From assembly GCA_026193125.1 (NCBI GenBank), contig JAPHSC010000278.1, positions 1 through 6,617 of the forward strand: a DNA stretch of 6,617 nt. Reading direction: 5' to 3'. The DNA is from Gammaproteobacteria bacterium. Lineage in GTDB: Bacteria; Pseudomonadota; Gammaproteobacteria; Steroidobacterales; BM003. Of this stretch, positions 6,490 through 6,617 are shown one piece after another. Position numbers and translations under genes: made by a program. Every line of letters starts with the position of its first letter. The stretch's first letter is position 1. The notes under the pieces were generated by a model. It was not told the origin of the DNA. It saw nothing but the letters and a program-made list of their open reading frames with translations, and made no database searches.

Positions 6490-6617
6490 CTAACGGGCGT
6501 GCCAGGCCGGCAACTCGATACTGAACTCTGCACCGCTCAGCACAGCAGAGTCCCCGGCGCTGACGCTTCCGCCGTGGTTTTCGGCGATCAGCTTCACGAT
6601 ATGCAACCCCAGTCCAA
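6490..6617 (-). CDS. Sensor histidine kinase, C-terminal end (rest outside window)
   Basis: Read on the minus strand from the right edge, 41 codons plus a TAG stop (6492-6490) are open. They begin GLGLHIVKLIAENHGG, the G2 box and following helix of the HATPase_c domain of two-component sensor kinases, and end EFSIELPAWHAR, a typical last beta-strand. This is the ATP-binding end of a kinase whose sensor, HisKA and N-box lie beyond the window, so the signal and partner regulator are unknown. The gene converges on the amidohydrolase gene, with 189 bases between the stops. Confidence 0.85.
   Translation of the reverse strand, partial: GLGLHIVKLIAENHGGSVSAGDSAVLSGAEFSIELPAWHAR

Overview
The window looks like a stretch of a Gammaproteobacterium chromosome. 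That placement is an inference from the gltB-gltD order, the sequence style of the proteins, the moderately high GC content and the type of intergenic palindromic repeats; no marker gene settles it. Nothing here proves a new biological system. Most of the window is ordinary core and transport metabolism, and the least explained part is a repeat-filled convergent spacer.

Layout. (1) Bases 1-2499, plus strand: the 3' end of gltB (glutamate synthase large subunit, cut by the left edge) and a complete gltD (small subunit), 10 bases apart, with the gltD ribosome binding site overlapping the gltB stop. Together they make NADPH-GOGAT, the enzyme that transfers the glutamine amide group to 2-oxoglutarate. 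(2) Bases 2500-3016: a roughly 520-base spacer with no credible gene. It holds four related palindromic repeat copies, a second palindromic repeat type with a partial second copy, and one terminator-like hairpin. (3) Bases 3017-4840, minus strand: a 607-residue SLC13/DASS-type transporter with two cytoplasmic RCK_C (TrkA-C) domains in its middle. Its stop codon lies inside the last repeat copy. (4) Bases 4841-4998: a divergent intergenic region with a good sigma-70-type promoter for the transporter. (5) Bases 4999-6300, plus strand: an exported M20-family amidohydrolase with all expected metal ligands. (6) Bases 6301-6489: a short spacer with at most a weak, amber-interrupted small reading frame. 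(7) Bases 6490-6617, minus strand: the last 41 residues of a sensor histidine kinase, cut by the right edge.

How the genes fit together. gltB and gltD form one operon and one enzyme. The transporter and the amidohydrolase are divergent and share a 158-base control region. A link in which the hydrolase frees a small acid in the periplasm and the transporter imports it is possible but only a guess. gltD and the transporter converge, as do the amidohydrolase and the kinase; the repeats sit in the first of these two convergent spacers.
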